From the NCBI RefSeq assembly GCF_000399685.1, contig NZ_KB976987.1, forward strand, positions 3,081,943-3,145,942: 64,000 nt of DNA. The letters are read 5' to 3'. The translations under genes and the position numbers were made by a program. A model generated the notes under the pieces. That model saw only the letters and a program-made list of their open reading frames with translations. It was not told the origin of the DNA and did no database searches. Position 1 is the stretch's first letter. Every line of letters begins with the position of its first letter. Below, one piece after another: positions 22,911-33,217 of this stretch. The stretch is from Acinetobacter pittii ANC 4050. Its GTDB lineage: Bacteria > Pseudomonadota > Gammaproteobacteria > Pseudomonadales > Moraxellaceae.

Positions 22911-24017
22911 ATGAATGTGTTAAAACCTCTCATCATGAGTATGGTGATTGTTTGTATGGTCACATTAATGGGGTGTAGTAAAGAGACTCCAAAAACAGAA
23001 GAAATACCTTATGTGATGGTGGCACAGCCCTTAACCACACTTAATGAACAAAAAAGCTATGCAGGGGATGTTCAAGCGAGACAACAAACGGCTTTAGCAT
23101 TTCGGGTAGGTGGACAAGTTACGGCTCGTTACGTGGATGTAGGCGCCCGGGTTAAAGTAGGACAAGTATTAGCAAAGCTTGATGTGGCAGATGCTCAGCT
23201 ACAATTAAATGCTGCTAAAGCTCAGCTAGACAATGCACAGGCTTCAGCAAAAACGGCAGCAGATGAACTTAAACGCTTTCAGCAATTACTCCCGATTAAC
23301 GCTGTAAGCCGTTCGCAATATGACACTGTAAAAAATCAATATGACGCAGCACAAGCAGCCTTACAGCAAGCTCGTTCTAACTATGAAGTTTCTGCCAACC
23401 AAACAGGTTATAACCAACTTGTTTCTAACAAAAATGGTGTTATTACTGCGCGAAACATAGAAATTGGACAAGTGGTGGCAGCAGGACAAGCTGCTTATCA
23501 ACTTGCTATTGATGGTGAACGTGAAGTTGTCATTGGTGTACCAGAACAAGCGGTTAGCGAGATTAAAGTTGGCCAATCTGCTTGGATTACCTTGTGGTCT
23601 AAACCGAATGAAAAATTTGCCGGATATGTTCGCGAAGTTTCTCCTGCAGCGGACCAGTCCCGTACTTTTACAGTTAAGGTAGCACTCAAAGAAGGCCAGT
23701 CTGCTATTCAGCTTGGACAAAGTGCACGCGTATTTTTTAGTTCGACTCAAACCAACGTGATGAGCGTACCACTTTCGAGTGTTTCAGCAACAGATAACCA
23801 GCCTTATGTGTGGGTGGTTAATGCAAATCAAACTTTACGTAAAGTACCTATAACGATTGGTGCATATGGCAAAGATAGCGTACCTATTTTAACTGGTTTA
23901 GCTCCAAATGATTGGGTTGTGATTGGCGGCGTACATCTGCTACGTGATAAACAGAAGATTCACCCGATTGACCGTGAAAACCGTGCGGTGAAAATTCAGG
24001 GAGTGAAACAGCCATGA
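22911..24017 (+). CDS. RND efflux periplasmic adaptor (membrane fusion) lipoprotein
   Basis: 368 aa. Lipoprotein signal with lipobox LMGC (acylated Cys22). The HlyD/AcrA layout is visible: a lipoyl half (AFRVGGQVTARYVDVGARVKVGQVLAKLD), a helical hairpin of Q/A-rich coiled coil (about 95-165), the second lipoyl half (GVITARNIEIGQVVAAGQ), a beta-barrel and a membrane-proximal domain ending GVHLLRDKQKIHPID. It links the inner-membrane pump to an outer-membrane channel. The stop overlaps the pump start by ATGA, so the two are translationally coupled. Confidence 0.92.
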   Translation: MNVLKPLIMSMVIVCMVTLMGCSKETPKTEEIPYVMVAQPLTTLNEQKSYAGDVQARQQTALAFRVGGQVTARYVDVGARVKVGQVLAKLDVADAQLQLNAAKAQLDNAQASAKTAADELKRFQQLLPINAVSRSQYDTVKNQYDAAQAALQQARSNYEVSANQTGYNQLVSNKNGVITARNIEIGQVVAAGQAAYQLAIDGEREVVIGVPEQAVSEIKVGQSAWITLWSKPNEKFAGYVREVSPAADQSRTFTVKVALKEGQSAIQLGQSARVFFSSTQTNVMSVPLSSVSATDNQPYVWVVNANQTLRKVPITIGAYGKDSVPILTGLAPNDWVVIGGVHLLRDKQKIHPIDRENRAVKIQGVKQP

Positions 24018-27000
24018 AATTCAATCTCTCGGAGTGGGCATTAAAAAATAAAGGTCTGGTCCTTTATTTTATGCTCTTGCTTGGCATTATCGGCGCGATC
24101 TCTTATTCAAAACTCTCACAAAGTGAAGACCCGCCATTTACCTTTAAAGTCATGGTTGTACAAACCTACTGGCCGGGGGCAACTGCGAAAGAAGTTTCAA
24201 CGCTGGTGACTGACCGTATCGAAAAGGAACTCATGACAACAGGGCAGTATGACAAGATTATGGCTTACTCCCGTCCGGGTGAGTCAATGGTCACATTCGT
24301 TGCCAAGGATTCACTGACTTCTGACAAGATTCCTGATGTTTGGTACAACGTTCGTAAGAAGGTGAATGACATTCGCCATGAACTACCAAATGGTGTACAA
24401 GGTCCATTTTTCAATGACGAATTTGGAGACACTTTCGGTAATATTTATGTTCTAACAGGCAAAGACTTTGACTATGCGCTTTTAAAAGAATACGCAGATC
24501 GTTTGCAATTACAGCTTCAAAGAGTCAAGGATGTGAGTAAGGTCGAATTGATTGGCCTACAAGATCAAAAAATCTGGATTGAGATTTCTAACACTAAAGC
24601 GGTACAGCTTGGAATTCCGGTTACAGCAATTCAAGAAGCCTTACAAAAGCAAAATAGTATGGCAAGTGCTGGCTTTTTTGAAACGGGTACAGACCGTATT
24701 CAAATTAGGGTAAGTGGGCATTTACAAGATATTGAGGAAATTAAAAAAACACCTTTGTTGGTTGGTGATAAAACCATTCAACTGGGTGACGTTGCGGATG
24801 TCTATCGTGGTTTTAGCCAACCTGCTCAACCACGTATGCGTTTTATGGGTGAAAATGGTATTGGTATTGCCCTATCCATGCGTAAGGGCGGTGACATTAT
24901 TGCCTTAGGTAAAAGTCTGGAAACAGAGTTTGCCCAACTGCAAAAGACCCTACCTCTAGGTATGAAACTGCAAAAAGTTTCCGACCAACCTGTAGCAGTA
25001 CAACGTAGTATTCATGAGTTTGTGAAGGTACTCGCTGAGGCAGTCATTATTGTCTTGTTAGTGAGTTTTTTCTCTTTAGGATTCCGTACGGGACTGGTTG
25101 TCGCTTTTTCTATTCCTTTAGTTTTAGCAATGACCTTTGCGGGTATGAATCTATTCGATGTCGGACTGCATAAGATTTCACTCGGTGCCTTGATTCTAGC
25201 GCTAGGTTTATTAGTCGATGATGCCATTATTGCTGTCGAGATGATGGCAATTAAGATGGAGCAGGGCTATAGCCGAATTAAAGCCGCCGGATTTGCATGG
25301 AAAACCACAGCATTTCCAATGCTCACCGGAACACTCATTACTGCGGCGGGTTTTTTACCTATTGCGACAGCTCAATCTGGTACAGGTGAATACACTCGCT
25401 CTATTTTTCAGGTGGTAACAATTGCCTTATTGGTCTCTTGGGTGGCAGCGGTTTTATTTGTGCCTTATTTAGGTGAAAAGCTATTACCCGATTTTACCAA
25501 AACAGGCCATCAGGCACCTTGGTATGTTCGCCTATGGGCAAGATTAACTAAAAAGCCGCAACCGCAAACTGTGGCCATTTCTCAGGACCATCACTACGAT
25601 CCTTATCAATCTAGCTTCTATCTACGTTTTAGAAAGATGGTCGAGTTTTGTGTAACCTACCGTAAAACTGTAATTGCGACTACGGTGGGTATTTTTGTGC
25701 TATCTGTACTGATGTTTAAACTGGTTCCGCAACAGTTTTTCCCACCTTCGAACCGTGCCGAAATTCTGGTCGATTTAAAACTTGAAGAAGGTGCTTCTTT
25801 AACAGCAACAGAACAAGCTGTAAAAAAAGTTGAAAACTTCCTGTCTAAACAAAAAGGGATTGATAACTATGTGGCGTATGTCGGTACAGGTTCACCACGT
25901 TTTTATTTACCGTTAGACCAGCAATTACCGCAAGCCAGCTTTGCACAGTTTGTTGTGCTCGCATCATCGCTTGATGATCGTGATGAAATTCGACGTTCGT
26001 TGGACACACAAATTAAGCAATTACTTCCGCAAGTTCGTACTCGCGTGTCATTACTAGAAAATGGCCCGCCTGTTGGTTATCCATTGCAATATCGTGTGTC
26101 AGGAGAAGATTTAAATCTGGTGCGTAAAGAGGCGCAGCAGGTCGCTAAGGTGATGAGTGAAAACCCGAATACCACTAATGTACACTTAGATTGGGGTGAG
26201 CCAAGTAAGATCATTTCCATTCAGATTGACCAAGACCGTGCTCGACAAATGGGCGTATCGAGTCTGGATTTAGCGAACTTCATTAATGCATCAATTACGG
26301 GTAGTGCGATTGAGCAATATCGTGAAAAGCGTGAACTCATTGAAATCCGTTTACGTGGAGATCAGGCAGAGCGCGTTGAAGTGGCTTCATTGGCAAGCTT
26401 AGCTGTACCTACAAACAATGGAACGACAGTACCTTTAGCCCAAATTGCAAAAATTGAGTATAAGTTTGAAGATGGTTTGATCTGGCATCGTAACCGTTTA
26501 CCGACGATTACAGTTCGCGCAGATATTCGTACCAATTTACAGCCTGCTACCGTTGTGGGTGAGTTAGCTGAATCAATGGATAAGTTACGCGCTGAATTGC
26601 CAAGTGGCTATCTGATTGAAGTGGGTGGAACTGTAGAAGAATCTGCACGTGGGCAAAATTCCGTTAATGCGGGTATGCCGCTCTTCTTGGCTGTGGTCAT
26701 GACATTACTTATGATTCAGCTCAAAAGCTTATCTCGCGCGACCATCGTGTTGTTAACAGCTCCATTAGGTTTAATTGGTGTAGTTTTATTTTTACTGTTA
26801 TTTAACAAACCATTTGGCTTTGTGGCGATGTTGGGCACAATTGCACTCTCTGGCATGATCATGCGTAACTCGCTTATTTTGATTGATCAAATTGAACAAG
26901 ATAGGCAAGCAGGTCATCCAACTTGGGAAGCGATTATTGAAGCGACAGTGCGTCGATTCCGTCCAATTATTTTGACTGCTTTAGCTGCGGTTCTGGCCAT

Positions 27001-27178
27001 GATTCCACTTTCACGAAGTATTTTCTTTGGTCCGATGGCAGTTGCGATCATGGGCGGCTTGATTGTTGCCACCTTACTGACATTATTTTTCCTACCTGCA
27101 CTGTATGCAGCGTGGTTTAAGGTGAAAAAACCGCATAAAATACATAAATTTTTTGTGAATAAAGGTGCGAAATATTGA
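24014..27178 (+). CDS. RND multidrug efflux permease
   Basis: 1054 aa, the usual size for a proton-driven trimeric RND pump. It has two large periplasmic loops and 12 membrane helices. The proton-relay Asp pair is in LGLLVDDAIIAVEMM (TM4). The N-terminal region (KLSQSEDPPFTFKVMVVQTYWPGATAKEV) resembles the TriC/MexK subgroup rather than AcrB/AdeB, so it is not one of the best-known Ade pumps. No outer-membrane factor gene follows, so it must borrow a channel encoded elsewhere. No obvious terminator lies after it. Confidence 0.92.
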   Translation: MKFNLSEWALKNKGLVLYFMLLLGIIGAISYSKLSQSEDPPFTFKVMVVQTYWPGATAKEVSTLVTDRIEKELMTTGQYDKIMAYSRPGESMVTFVAKDSLTSDKIPDVWYNVRKKVNDIRHELPNGVQGPFFNDEFGDTFGNIYVLTGKDFDYALLKEYADRLQLQLQRVKDVSKVELIGLQDQKIWIEISNTKAVQLGIPVTAIQEALQKQNSMASAGFFETGTDRIQIRVSGHLQDIEEIKKTPLLVGDKTIQLGDVADVYRGFSQPAQPRMRFMGENGIGIALSMRKGGDIIALGKSLETEFAQLQKTLPLGMKLQKVSDQPVAVQRSIHEFVKVLAEAVIIVLLVSFFSLGFRTGLVVAFSIPLVLAMTFAGMNLFDVGLHKISLGALILALGLLVDDAIIAVEMMAIKMEQGYSRIKAAGFAWKTTAFPMLTGTLITAAGFLPIATAQSGTGEYTRSIFQVVTIALLVSWVAAVLFVPYLGEKLLPDFTKTGHQAPWYVRLWARLTKKPQPQTVAISQDHHYDPYQSSFYLRFRKMVEFCVTYRKTVIATTVGIFVLSVLMFKLVPQQFFPPSNRAEILVDLKLEEGASLTATEQAVKKVENFLSKQKGIDNYVAYVGTGSPRFYLPLDQQLPQASFAQFVVLASSLDDRDEIRRSLDTQIKQLLPQVRTRVSLLENGPPVGYPLQYRVSGEDLNLVRKEAQQVAKVMSENPNTTNVHLDWGEPSKIISIQIDQDRARQMGVSSLDLANFINASITGSAIEQYREKRELIEIRLRGDQAERVEVASLASLAVPTNNGTTVPLAQIAKIEYKFEDGLIWHRNRLPTITVRADIRTNLQPATVVGELAESMDKLRAELPSGYLIEVGGTVEESARGQNSVNAGMPLFLAVVMTLLMIQLKSLSRATIVLLTAPLGLIGVVLFLLLFNKPFGFVAMLGTIALSGMIMRNSLILIDQIEQDRQAGHPTWEAIIEATVRRFRPIILTALAAVLAMIPLSRSIFFGPMAVAIMGGLIVATLLTLFFLPALYAAWFKVKKPHKIHKFFVNKGAKY

Positions 27179-27277
27179 AAACTCCAATATAGTAGCACCT
27201 GTCTTTACACAAAAAATACAGGAATATTTCACTGCATAAAAAATAGGCAAAATGCAGTGAATTGAGGTGAAATACAG

Positions 27278-27655
27278 ATGGGGCAAGACCATATCGAACA
27301 GCATCGCCGTTATATAGTAATTTCTTATGCGTTCATGTTTCTTGCATTGTTTACGGTTATTTTTGCGGCCTTTGCTTATTTGGTCGCTCGTAAAGTAGCA
27401 GTGGTAGATAATGCTGAAGTTTGGATTCATGCGCATGCACTATGGATTATGCGCAACGGGATTCTATTTCTTTGTATGGCAATTTTTGCTGTGGTCTGGT
27501 TTATTCCGCTCTTCTTCTTTGCATGGGACAGTAATCTTTGGGTCACAGCCTCTACAGTTGCTGGTGTAGTTTTTAGCGCTATCGCGTGGTTATTTCTATT
27601 AAATGCATGGTTAAAAGGCTTGTCTAAATATTTAAAAAATAAGGCAGTTTTTTAA
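27278..27655 (+). CDS. Small membrane protein of unknown function
   Basis: 125 aa, not recognised. Three hydrophobic segments (about 12-37, 56-80, 85-108) and a basic C-terminus (WLKGLSKYLKNKAVF), so probably an inner-membrane protein. TGAGGTGA 9 bp before the ATG supports the start. It lies 99 bp after the RND gene and 103 bp before dnaJ, transcribed in the same direction. It could be read through from the pump or have its own promoter. Confidence 0.65.
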   Translation: MGQDHIEQHRRYIVISYAFMFLALFTVIFAAFAYLVARKVAVVDNAEVWIHAHALWIMRNGILFLCMAIFAVVWFIPLFFFAWDSNLWVTASTVAGVVFSAIAWLFLLNAWLKGLSKYLKNKAVF

Positions 27656-27681
27656 TATATCTATTTTTTGAACATTTTCCC

Positions 27682-27710
27682 CTTGTAAATTCGGCTAAAG
27701 TCCCCCATTT
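27682..27710 (+). promoter_or_regulatory. Heat-shock (sigma-32 type) promoter of dnaJ
   Basis: CTTGTAA (27682-27688) and CCCCATTT (27703-27710) are separated by 14 bp. This matches the RpoH consensus CTTGAA / CCCCAT-T with one -35 mismatch and normal spacing, and it lies about 50 bp before the dnaJ start. Confidence 0.75.
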
Positions 27711-27758
27711 AGTCGGCAATAGAGTATTGATAAAATTCCGTGAGGAGCACCGCCAAAA

Positions 27759-28871
27759 ATGGCTAAACGTGATTATTATGAGGTTTTAGGCGTTTCAAAA
27801 ACCGCAAGTGATGATGAGATCAAAAAAGCCTACCGTAAATTGGCGATGAAATATCATCCTGATAGAAACCCTGACAATGCCGAAGCTGAAGAGAAATTTA
27901 AAGAAGCTGCTGAAGCTTATGAAGTTTTATCGGACAGTGAAAAGCGTAGCATGTACGATCGCATGGGTCATAATGCGTTCGAAGGCGGCTTTGGCGGCGG
28001 CGGTGGTGGCTTCGGTGGATTTAGTGCCGAAGACATTTTCAGTCAGTTCGGTGATATCTTCGGTGGTGCATTCGGTGGTGGCGGACGTCAACAACGTCAA
28101 CGTCGCGGATCAGATTTACGCTATGTAATGGAACTTACCCTTGAAGAAGCTGTAAAAGGGGTGAAAAAAACCATTACCTTTACTGCTCCTGCACCATGTG
28201 ATGTGTGTGATGGTAAAGGCTCTAAAAATCCAAAAGATGTTGAAACCTGTAAAACTTGTCATGGTTCAGGACAAGTACGTATGCAACAAGGTTTCTTCTC
28301 TGTACAACAAACATGTGGTACTTGTCGTGGTCAAGGTAAAATTATTAAAAACCCTTGTCAGGCATGTCATGGTTCAGGTGTGGCTGACCGTCAACAAACG
28401 TTGGAAGTTACCATTCCAGCGGGTGTAGATAATGGTGACCGCGTTCGTTTGAGTGGTAAAGGCGAAGCAATTCGTGATGGCCAATCAGGTGACTTGTACG
28501 TTGAAGTTGTAGTTCGTGAACACGAAATTTTCCAACGTGACGGTGCAGATCTTTATATGGACGTACCAGTAAGCATTGCTGATGCTGCACTTGGTAAAGA
28601 AATTGAAATTCCAACTTTGGAAGGTCGCGTTAGCTTGAAGATTCCTGAGGGAACTCAAACAGGTAAATTATTCCGCTTACGTGGCAAAGGCGTTCGTCCA
28701 GTACGTAGCAGCATGGTGGGTGATTTACTCTGCCGTATTGTGGTCGAGACTCCAGTCAACCTAAATTCTCGTCAACGTGAATTACTTAAAGAGTTACAAG
28801 CTTCTTTTGATGGCGAAGACAGTGCTTCTTCACCGAAGAAAAAATCATTCTTTGATCGTTTGTTCGATTAA
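27759..28871 (+). CDS. dnaJ: Chaperone DnaJ (Hsp40)
   Basis: 370 aa, co-chaperone that stimulates DnaK ATPase and delivers unfolded clients. The J domain (1-70) has the essential HPD at 33-35. A Gly/Phe-rich linker (about 76-110) is followed by four zinc-finger repeats [24 protein letters not shown] and CQACHGSG (about 147-210) and two client-binding beta domains. GAGGAG lies upstream. dnaK is not adjacent, so dnaJ is a separate unit here with its own heat-shock-type promoter and terminator. Confidence 0.98.
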   Translation: MAKRDYYEVLGVSKTASDDEIKKAYRKLAMKYHPDRNPDNAEAEEKFKEAAEAYEVLSDSEKRSMYDRMGHNAFEGGFGGGGGGFGGFSAEDIFSQFGDIFGGAFGGGGRQQRQRRGSDLRYVMELTLEEAVKGVKKTITFTAPAPCDVCDGKGSKNPKDVETCKTCHGSGQVRMQQGFFSVQQTCGTCRGQGKIIKNPCQACHGSGVADRQQTLEVTIPAGVDNGDRVRLSGKGEAIRDGQSGDLYVEVVVREHEIFQRDGADLYMDVPVSIADAALGKEIEIPTLEGRVSLKIPEGTQTGKLFRLRGKGVRPVRSSMVGDLLCRIVVETPVNLNSRQRELLKELQASFDGEDSASSPKKKSFFDRLFD

Positions 28872-28898
28872 TGCTTGATTAGACAAGAAATTAAAAAG

Positions 28899-28930
28899 AA
28901 GGCGGATATTGATAAAATATCCGCCTTTTT
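28899..28930. terminator. dnaJ terminator
   Basis: AAGGCGGATAT (28899-28909) pairs with ATATCCGCCTT (28917-28927), followed by a T-tract. It is also placed to stop minus-strand transcription of the next gene. Confidence 0.9.
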
Positions 28931-28985
28931 ATTGCGCTGATCTATCTTATTATTTTTATTCTGCTTAAAAGAAAATGACTACTGC

Positions 28986-29348
28986 TTACTCTGTAGGGTG
29001 AGCTACATCAATATCATTAACACTTACAGTCGGTTCGCTAGAAGCAAGAATAGGAGTATTTTCGATCACTGGTGCGGCTACTGCTTCTGCCTGTACAGCT
29101 ACTTTCGGTGCTTCTGCTGTTGTTTCGCCAATAATCGGGTCAATATCTTCAACTTTAACGTCAGCATTGTCATCGGTTGTCACGCTTGTTTGAGCTATAG
29201 GTGTTGCTGTTTGAGTATTTACGTTTGTTGTAATACGTGTTTTAGATAAGCTTTCTAATGTGTCTCCTGGCTGGATTGCTGGCTCTGCAAATGCCATTGA
29301 ACTCATTATCCCCATCATCGCTGTAAATCCAATAATTTTCGAATGCAT
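28986..29348 (-). CDS. Small acidic secreted protein, unknown function
   Basis: 120 aa, not recognised. The start at 29348 is chosen because AAGGAG lies 6 bp upstream and a signal peptide begins there (MHSKIIGFTAMMGIMSSMAFA, cleavage before EPAIQPG); an in-frame ATG seven codons earlier is less likely. The mature part is Thr/Ala/Val/Glu-rich without Cys, is probably disordered, and contains two similar stretches, VKVEDIDPI and VSVNDIDVA. It is probably periplasmic or surface-exposed. Monocistronic, convergent with dnaJ. Confidence 0.65.
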   Translation of the reverse strand: MHSKIIGFTAMMGIMSSMAFAEPAIQPGDTLESLSKTRITTNVNTQTATPIAQTSVTTDDNADVKVEDIDPIIGETTAEAPKVAVQAEAVAAPVIENTPILASSEPTVSVNDIDVAHPTE

Positions 29349-29512
29349 TTTGAACTCCTTTATCGTCATCTTTTTCTCATTCGTGGCTCCGTAGTGTGCC
29401 GATCAATTCTTTAACTTTTGTGAAAACAGATTAAATTTCAGTTCATCTCAAAAAATAATTTTTACTTTTTATCGGGAGCAAAGAGTTTTGATATAGTAGA
29501 CAAATTACGTAA

Positions 29513-30355
<843 letters not shown>

Positions 30356-30405
30356 AACCCTGTACGCATTCCATGTGTAGCGAGAAAAACAAGATAGAGC
30401 AGAAC

Positions 30406-31059
30406 ATGAATAAAAAACAAATTGCCTTGACCACTCTTCTTTGCTTGAGCAGCCTCTGGACGGGGGCTGCTTCTACAGAAAAAGCTAAACTCAGCTTAGA
30501 CCGCAATAATATTAAAGTCTGGACGTATCAAAAGACAGATAATCCAGTCTTTCAATATAAAGCAGAAACGACTTTTGATGTACCACTTGAACGCGCTGTC
30601 GCTGTGATTTTAGATGTAAATCGTGCCGATCAGTGGGTGCCTTATATGGGCAAAGTTGAGATGTTGTCTCAAGATGAGAAAAAAGGTGAATTCACACTCT
30701 ACATGGTGTTAGATTTTCCATTTCCTTTAAAAGATCGTGATGTTGTTGTAAAAGGAAAAATGAGCAAAGCCACAAATGGCGTTGTAACAATTAAAAATAC
30801 AGCAATTAGTGGAAACTATCCGATACAGCCCGATGTTGTACGCTTAACTCGTTATGAAGGGGATTGGACGTTCCAGAAACTTGCAAATAATAAGGTGAAA
30901 GTAACCACAAGTGGTTATGCAGATCCTGCTGGTTCAATTCCATTGAGCTTTGTGAATATGTTTGTTCAACAACAGCCTTACCAGATGCTGCTTAAAATGA
31001 AGCGGGAAGTGATGAGCCCGATTTATGAACAACCAAAATTACCAGATATTTTAAAATAA
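30406..31059 (+). CDS. Exported START-domain protein
   Basis: 217 aa from the ATG at 30406, which starts a signal peptide (MNKKQIALTTLLCLSSLWTG). The rest is one START/Bet v1-like lipid-binding fold: AETTFDVPLERAVAVILDVN, ADQWVPYMGKVEML, FPLKDRDVVVKG and a C-terminal helix (MFVQQQPYQMLLKMKREV). START domains hold a lipid or other hydrophobic ligand; an exported bacterial one probably acts in the periplasm, ligand unknown. Follows dapB and is closed by a strong terminator. Confidence 0.75.
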   Translation: MNKKQIALTTLLCLSSLWTGAASTEKAKLSLDRNNIKVWTYQKTDNPVFQYKAETTFDVPLERAVAVILDVNRADQWVPYMGKVEMLSQDEKKGEFTLYMVLDFPFPLKDRDVVVKGKMSKATNGVVTIKNTAISGNYPIQPDVVRLTRYEGDWTFQKLANNKVKVTTSGYADPAGSIPLSFVNMFVQQQPYQMLLKMKREVMSPIYEQPKLPDILK

Positions 31060-31066
31060 ATAACTT

Positions 31067-31097
31067 AAAAAAAGCGCCTGATTCAGGCGCTTTTTTT
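31067..31097. terminator. Bidirectional terminator (dapB operon / MFS gene)
   Basis: A-tract, AGCGCCTGA / TTCAGGCGCT, T-tract. It separates convergent transcription units. Confidence 0.92.
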
Positions 31098-31098
31098 A

Positions 31099-32289
31099 TT
31101 AATCTGAACACTGTTGTAATGTTTGGACAGGGCTACTTTCGCGTTTGATTTGGAATAAAACCAATAACAAACCTAACCCAGCCAACAATGCACCAGCAAA
31201 TGATACTGCGCTATAGCCCCAACCTAAATCGAGTACTAACGCGCCTGCTGCGGCACCGACTGCATTACCTAAGTTAAATGCACCGATATTTACTGAAGAG
31301 GCAAGCCCTGGAGCTTCATGAGCGACTGACATGACACGCATTTGCAAAGGTGGTACTAAAGCAAAGGTTGCTGCACCCCAGATGACTAATGCAATGGCTG
31401 CTCCAATCTGGCTTTGTGCAAGGATGGGGAAAGTCACCATCATGATAATCAACAGAACCAAGAAGCCAATCAAAGTTTTGTTGATAGATAAGTCTGCAAA
31501 GCGTCCGCCTAAATGGTTACCAATCGAGAAACCGACACCAATCAACACCAACATAAAAGTAATAAAGGTCGGTGAAGCATGGGTAAACTCAGTCAAGCTT
31601 GGCGCAATATAGGTATAAAGCGTAAACATTGCACCTGCACCGAGTACGGTAGTGAGTAGCGCAAGTACCACAGGAGTACGCGTTAACACTTTCAACTCAG
31701 CTTTCACATTTGGCTTTTGGGCAACCATGCCTGATGGCAAGGCTTTCCATAAAGCGAGCATCGTAATCACACCAAGCAAGGAAATCGCAAGGAAAGACAT
31801 ACGCCAGCCAATGTTTTGCCCAACCCATGTTGCCAAAGGTACACCCCCAATATTGGCAATGGTTAAGCCCATAAACATGGTGGCTACAGCGCTAGCTTGT
31901 TTATGTGCGGGCACAATGCTTGCTGCCACAACAGAGCCAATTCCGAAGAAAGCACCATGGTTCAGGCTTGTGATAAGACGCGCACCTAATAAGCTCATAT
32001 AGCTTGGTGAAAATGCTGCGATCAGGTTACCTATCGTAAAGATCGCCATGAGGAAAATAAGCGCATTACGTCGTGCAAAACCACCAAACCAGAGGGTCAT
32101 GAAAGGTGCACCGAGCATGACGCCAAGTGCATAACCTGTAATTAACATTCCGGCCGTTGGAATTGAAATCCCTAAATCATGAGCGATATTTGGCAACAAT
32201 CCCATTGGTGAGAATTCAGTAGTGCCAATGGCAAAGGCACCAATTGCCAATGCCAATAACGAGAACGCCGTATTTGATTGAGTGTTCAT
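31099..32289 (-). CDS. ydhP: MFS efflux transporter, YdhP-like
   Basis: 396 aa from the ATG at 32289; upstream in-frame codons lie inside dkgB. About 12 membrane segments. From memory it parallels E. coli YdhP closely (LALAIGAFAIGTTEFSPMGLLP; SLNHGAFFGIGSVVAAS; VATMFMGLTIANIGGVP). The family is AraJ/YdhP-like sugar or drug exporters, true substrate unknown. It begins 4 bp after the dkgB stop, so the two form an operon. Confidence 0.82.
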   Translation of the reverse strand: MNTQSNTAFSLLALAIGAFAIGTTEFSPMGLLPNIAHDLGISIPTAGMLITGYALGVMLGAPFMTLWFGGFARRNALIFLMAIFTIGNLIAAFSPSYMSLLGARLITSLNHGAFFGIGSVVAASIVPAHKQASAVATMFMGLTIANIGGVPLATWVGQNIGWRMSFLAISLLGVITMLALWKALPSGMVAQKPNVKAELKVLTRTPVVLALLTTVLGAGAMFTLYTYIAPSLTEFTHASPTFITFMLVLIGVGFSIGNHLGGRFADLSINKTLIGFLVLLIIMMVTFPILAQSQIGAAIALVIWGAATFALVPPLQMRVMSVAHEAPGLASSVNIGAFNLGNAVGAAAGALVLDLGWGYSAVSFAGALLAGLGLLLVLFQIKRESSPVQTLQQCSD

Positions 32290-32293
32290 GAGT

Positions 32294-33097
32294 TTAGTCC
32301 CAAACTGGTGCCCATGGTTCTGGGCTAACTTCACGACTGTTACGATCAAGTCCGGCAATCATTTGCATTTCAGCTGAAGTTAACTCGATATCCTGTGCTT
32401 TTAAATTACTGATCAGGTTTTCACGTTTAGTCGAAGATGGAATAACTGCAAAACCACGTTGCAATGCCCATGCCAGTGCAATTTGCGCTGTCGTTGCTTG
32501 ATGAGCTACTGCAATTTCAGCTAAAACAGGGTCTTGAAGCACTTTACCGTACGCAAGCGTCATATATGAAGTGACATCAATATTCTTCTCTTGTAAGAAA
32601 TTCACAAGTTTATGGTTTTGAAGATAAGGACTTAACTCAATCTGGTTGGTTGCAATATGCTCTGCACCAATTGTGTCAATCGCTTGTTGGGTAAGCTCAA
32701 TATTGAAATTTGAAATACCAATTTGTTTAGTAAGACCTTGTTGTTTCGCTTCAAGTAACAGTTGCATGATTTCAGGAATTGAAACGCCTAAATCTGGGGC
32801 TGGCCAGTGAATTAAAGTGAGGTCGACATGGTCAGTACGAAGCTTTTGTAAGCTTTCTTTTAAGCTCGGAATAAACTTATCTTGAGCAAAATTATCTACC
32901 CAGATTTTTGTGGTTAAAAATAAGTCCTGACGTGACACGCCACTTTCAGTAATAGCTTGACCAATCGCCGCTTCATTGTCATAAATTTGAGCCGTATCAA
33001 TTGCACGGTAACCTACATCTAGTGCATTTTTAACAGAATCAATCACCGCTTGTTCTTTAAGACGGAAAGTTCCTAGACCAAAACGAGGGATATTCAT
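32294..33097 (-). CDS. dkgB: Aldo/keto reductase, 2,5-diketo-D-gluconate reductase B type
   Basis: 267 aa from the ATG at 33097 (AGGTGA upstream), the same length as E. coli DkgB. The AKR catalytic tetrad is complete: D34, Y39 (AIDTAQIYD), K64 (TTKIW), H97 (LIHWP). The NADPH-phosphate motif [10 protein letters not shown] is present. It reduces 2,5-diketogluconate and small aldehydes such as methylglyoxal. It is divergent from a YafC-like LysR gene, as in E. coli, and followed by the MFS gene. Confidence 0.92.
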   Translation of the reverse strand: MNIPRFGLGTFRLKEQAVIDSVKNALDVGYRAIDTAQIYDNEAAIGQAITESGVSRQDLFLTTKIWVDNFAQDKFIPSLKESLQKLRTDHVDLTLIHWPAPDLGVSIPEIMQLLLEAKQQGLTKQIGISNFNIELTQQAIDTIGAEHIATNQIELSPYLQNHKLVNFLQEKNIDVTSYMTLAYGKVLQDPVLAEIAVAHQATTAQIALAWALQRGFAVIPSSTKRENLISNLKAQDIELTSAEMQMIAGLDRNSREVSPEPWAPVWD

Positions 33098-33188
33098 GTG
33101 TTCACCTGAATTTAAATAATTGTTTAACTTGAGGTGCATTTTGCTTTTTTTATTGTTGCGAAAAAATAGATGAATAAGCAAAATATCT

Positions 33189-33203
33189 TTGATCATTAGT
33201 CAA
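33189..33203. promoter_or_regulatory. LysR-type box upstream of yafC
   Basis: TTGA-N7-TCAA is a classic T-N11-A inverted repeat, 15 bp before the yafC start in the 120-bp gap with dkgB. It is a likely YafC site for autoregulation or dkgB control. Confidence 0.5.
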
Positions 33204-33217
33204 TAATGGAATAAGAC

